Source of the DNA: Candidatus Staskawiczbacteria bacterium
GTDB lineage: Bacteria; Patescibacteriota; Minisyncoccia; Minisyncoccales; Staskawiczbacteraceae
NCBI GenBank assembly: GCA_016196125.1
Contig: JACPYG010000006.1
Location: 1 to 54,510 of the forward strand
Direction: 5' to 3'
Length of the DNA stretch: 54,510 bases
The position numbers were made by a program, and so were the translations under genes. The notes beneath the pieces are model-generated. The model was given only the letters and a program-made list of their open reading frames with translations. It searched no databases and was not told the origin of the DNA. Within the stretch, counting starts at the first letter, position 1. Each line of letters starts with the position of its first letter. Positions 52,373 to 54,510 of this stretch are shown here, piece by piece.

Positions 52373-53398
52373 ATGTATATTGGATTTTACAATTATCACA
52401 AAACACAAAATAATAACAAAATGTTCACCGATTCGAGCTCTCTTATCGGTGACGACTTGAATTATTCATTTGTTTTATTGGCCGGGCGGCTTAAAAAAAT
52501 GGGCCACCAAGTCAGTACCATTGACTCAGATGATCTTAAAAAGTTTGATGCTGTGGTATTTATTGATTTTCCCGGCATACATAACAAATATTTCAAAAAA
52601 CTTATAGAAAGCGGTTTTAAAAATATCTATCTTGTAATTCTTGAATCGCCCCTGATAAAACCGGATAATCTTGATTTAGAAAACCATAAATATTTTAAAA
52701 AGATATTTACCTGGGATGACAATGTCGTAAACAATACAAAATATTTCAAGATACAATATTCGCATAATATTCCGGCTGACTTTAATTTTGATTTAGAAAA
52801 AAAAGAAAAACTCTGCGCTATCATATCTTCAAATAAATCTGCCGGTCACCCCAAAGAACTATATACAGAAAGGGTAAAAGCAATCCGCTGGTTTGAAAAA
52901 AATTATCCCCAAGATTTTGATTTATACGGGCAGGGTTGGGACCGGCACCACTTTAATGGGGAATTTTTGGGGTTTAAACTTGCCAGACTCAACAGATTAA
53001 AATTTTTAACTAAACTATTAAGACCCTATTATCTTTATTATAAGGGCTCTATCAAATCAAAAAAAGAAACTTATCAAAAATATAAATTTTCCATTTGTTA
53101 TGAAAATGTCAAAGATATTCCTGGATATATTACTGAAAAAATAATGGATTGTTTTTTAGGGGGCTGCGTTCCAATTTATCTTGGGGCACAAAATATTGCC
53201 GACCACATTCCAAAAGATACCTTTATTGATAAAAGAAGTTTTGATAGTTACGAAAAGCTTTATGCATACATCAAACATATGCCAAACAAAGAATACCAAA
53301 ATTATTTGGATAATATTGGCGCATTTTTAAAAAGCGACAAAGCGCATCTATTTTCAGCTGAGTATTTTGTTAATACTATAATAAGGGAAATAATATAA
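52373..53398 (+). CDS. GT10 (alpha-1,3/4-fucosyltransferase-like) glycosyltransferase
   Basis: YKFSICYENVKDIPGYITEKIMDCFLGGCVPIYLGAQNIADHIPKDTFIDKRSFDSYEKLYAYI matches the GT10 C-terminal motif. Confidence 0.88.
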   Translation: MYIGFYNYHKTQNNNKMFTDSSSLIGDDLNYSFVLLAGRLKKMGHQVSTIDSDDLKKFDAVVFIDFPGIHNKYFKKLIESGFKNIYLVILESPLIKPDNLDLENHKYFKKIFTWDDNVVNNTKYFKIQYSHNIPADFNFDLEKKEKLCAIISSNKSAGHPKELYTERVKAIRWFEKNYPQDFDLYGQGWDRHHFNGEFLGFKLARLNRLKFLTKLLRPYYLYYKGSIKSKKETYQKYKFSICYENVKDIPGYITEKIMDCFLGGCVPIYLGAQNIADHIPKDTFIDKRSFDSYEKLYAYIKHMPNKEYQNYLDNIGAFLKSDKAHLFSAEYFVNTIIREII

Positions 53399-53399
53399 T

Positions 53400-54446
53400 A
53401 TGACAGAAGACCCATTATTAACTATTTGCGTTACCACTTATAATAGTGAAAAAACCATTAAAAAAACTTTGGAATCCGTGTTGGCGCAAACCTATCCGAA
53501 TTTTGAAATTTTAGTTTCTGATAACGGATCTTCTGATAATACTGAAAAAATCGTAGAATCTTTCAAAAAGGAACATGCTAACATAACCGTAAGAAAAAAT
53601 ATCCCCAACATAAAACCTGGTAAGTTTTACGATGGCTGTTACGATAACTGTAATGGGTGTTTGCGTTCGGGATTAATTAAGGGAGAATTTATCAGTTTTT
53701 GGCATTCAGACGACATCTACCAAAAAACTATTGCAACAGAACAAGTTGAATTTTTAATAGATAATCTTGAAGTTGGAGCCGTTTTTACACTAGGAAATAT
53801 CATTGATAGCGGTGATAAAATAGTGGGTAAATTTAGATTACCAAAAGAACTCCATAAAAAAAACACATATCACTTTACGGAAATTTTTAAAGCTATTTTA
53901 AGATATGGCAACACCTTCTTGATAACCCCCACTTTTATGGCAAGAACTGAAATTTTTAAAAAAGTGTGGTTATTTCATGACGAGGGCCTTTTTGGAACAT
54001 CTGGTGATTTAGAAATGTGGCTACGAATATTAGAAACGTATCCCATCGGAATATTGCAAAAAAATCTTATATGTTACAGAACTGGCGGAGGAGGAAAACA
54101 ACACAACCGCGTTAGCACTGAGCAAGCCGGTTTTTTCAAAGTTATGGATTACTATTTAATAGAGAAATCCTATCTTGATAAAATGGATAAAATATCGTTG
54201 AGGCAGTATGAGTACCAAAAATATTTTGATAATACGTTACGAGCCATGAATTTTTTAATAAAAGGGCAAGAGTCAGAAGCCAAAAACATTATCAACCATT
54301 CTTTCTCTTTTAAAATTTTCCGAGCTTTTTTTGAGAATATGAATATACTAAGAGCAAAGGTTCTGGCACTAAAAATAATATTATTCATCGGCATTAACCT
54401 CGGATTGGGAAAATATTTAGGTAAAATACTCTACAGATTTTCATAA
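53400..54446 (+). CDS. GT2-family (GT-A) glycosyltransferase
   Basis: LLTICVTTYNSEKTIKKTLESVLAQTYPNFEILVSDNGSSDNTEKIV, FWHSDD. Confidence 0.94.
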   Translation: MTEDPLLTICVTTYNSEKTIKKTLESVLAQTYPNFEILVSDNGSSDNTEKIVESFKKEHANITVRKNIPNIKPGKFYDGCYDNCNGCLRSGLIKGEFISFWHSDDIYQKTIATEQVEFLIDNLEVGAVFTLGNIIDSGDKIVGKFRLPKELHKKNTYHFTEIFKAILRYGNTFLITPTFMARTEIFKKVWLFHDEGLFGTSGDLEMWLRILETYPIGILQKNLICYRTGGGGKQHNRVSTEQAGFFKVMDYYLIEKSYLDKMDKISLRQYEYQKYFDNTLRAMNFLIKGQESEAKNIINHSFSFKIFRAFFENMNILRAKVLALKIILFIGINLGLGKYLGKILYRFS

Positions 54447-54448
54447 CA

Positions 54449-54489
54449 AAAAAGAGCCGCCCCTGTTTATGAACTGGGCGGCTCTTTTT
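54449..54489 (+). terminator. Strong terminator of the plus-strand glycan operon
   Basis: AAAAAGAGCCGCCC-CTGTTTATGAACT-GGGCGGCTCTTTTT. Confidence 0.88.
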
Positions 54490-54510
54490 AATTAACTAAA
54501 TATAAAATAT

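Overview
The window looks like a chromosomal segment of a low-GC Candidate Phyla Radiation (Patescibacteria/Parcubacteria-like) bacterium. That lineage call is inferred from gene content and compact gene style; no marker-based placement was done. Nearly everything from 1 to about 48.4 kb lies on the minus strand; 48.47-54.45 kb is on the plus strand. Main contents: (1) a 5.4 kb SpvB/TcB-like + FG-GAP + RHS-repeat protein running off the left edge, missed by the ORF track because it has no in-window stop; (2) a saccharopine-dehydrogenase-like enzyme and a MASE1 histidine kinase with a receiver protein; (3) a tRNA cluster (Asp, Met and an aberrant initiator-like CAU tRNA); (4) housekeeping genes: PIF1-like helicase, lepA, murJ, RNase P RNA, rnhA, RecJ-like, pgk, secDF, secA, HPF and murB; (5) a VirD4/TraG-like ATPase with a conserved Trp-rich membrane partner; (6) two CofE (F420-0:L-glutamate ligase)-like paralogues; (7) a roughly 14.7 kb bidirectional surface-glycan locus. 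Its plus-strand arm combines an RfbH-like sugar dehydratase (His replacing the PLP Lys, Fe-S cysteines missing), a split transketolase, an SDR, a GT10 and a GT2. The most notable signals are this candidate deoxy/branched-sugar pathway, in-frame palindromic elements inside SecA, the VirD4-like ATPase and a glycosyltransferase, the abnormal initiator-like tRNA with a 13-bp hairpin on its 3' end, and several unannotated micro-ORFs with their own expression signals. No CRISPR array, rRNA or transposase was recognised.
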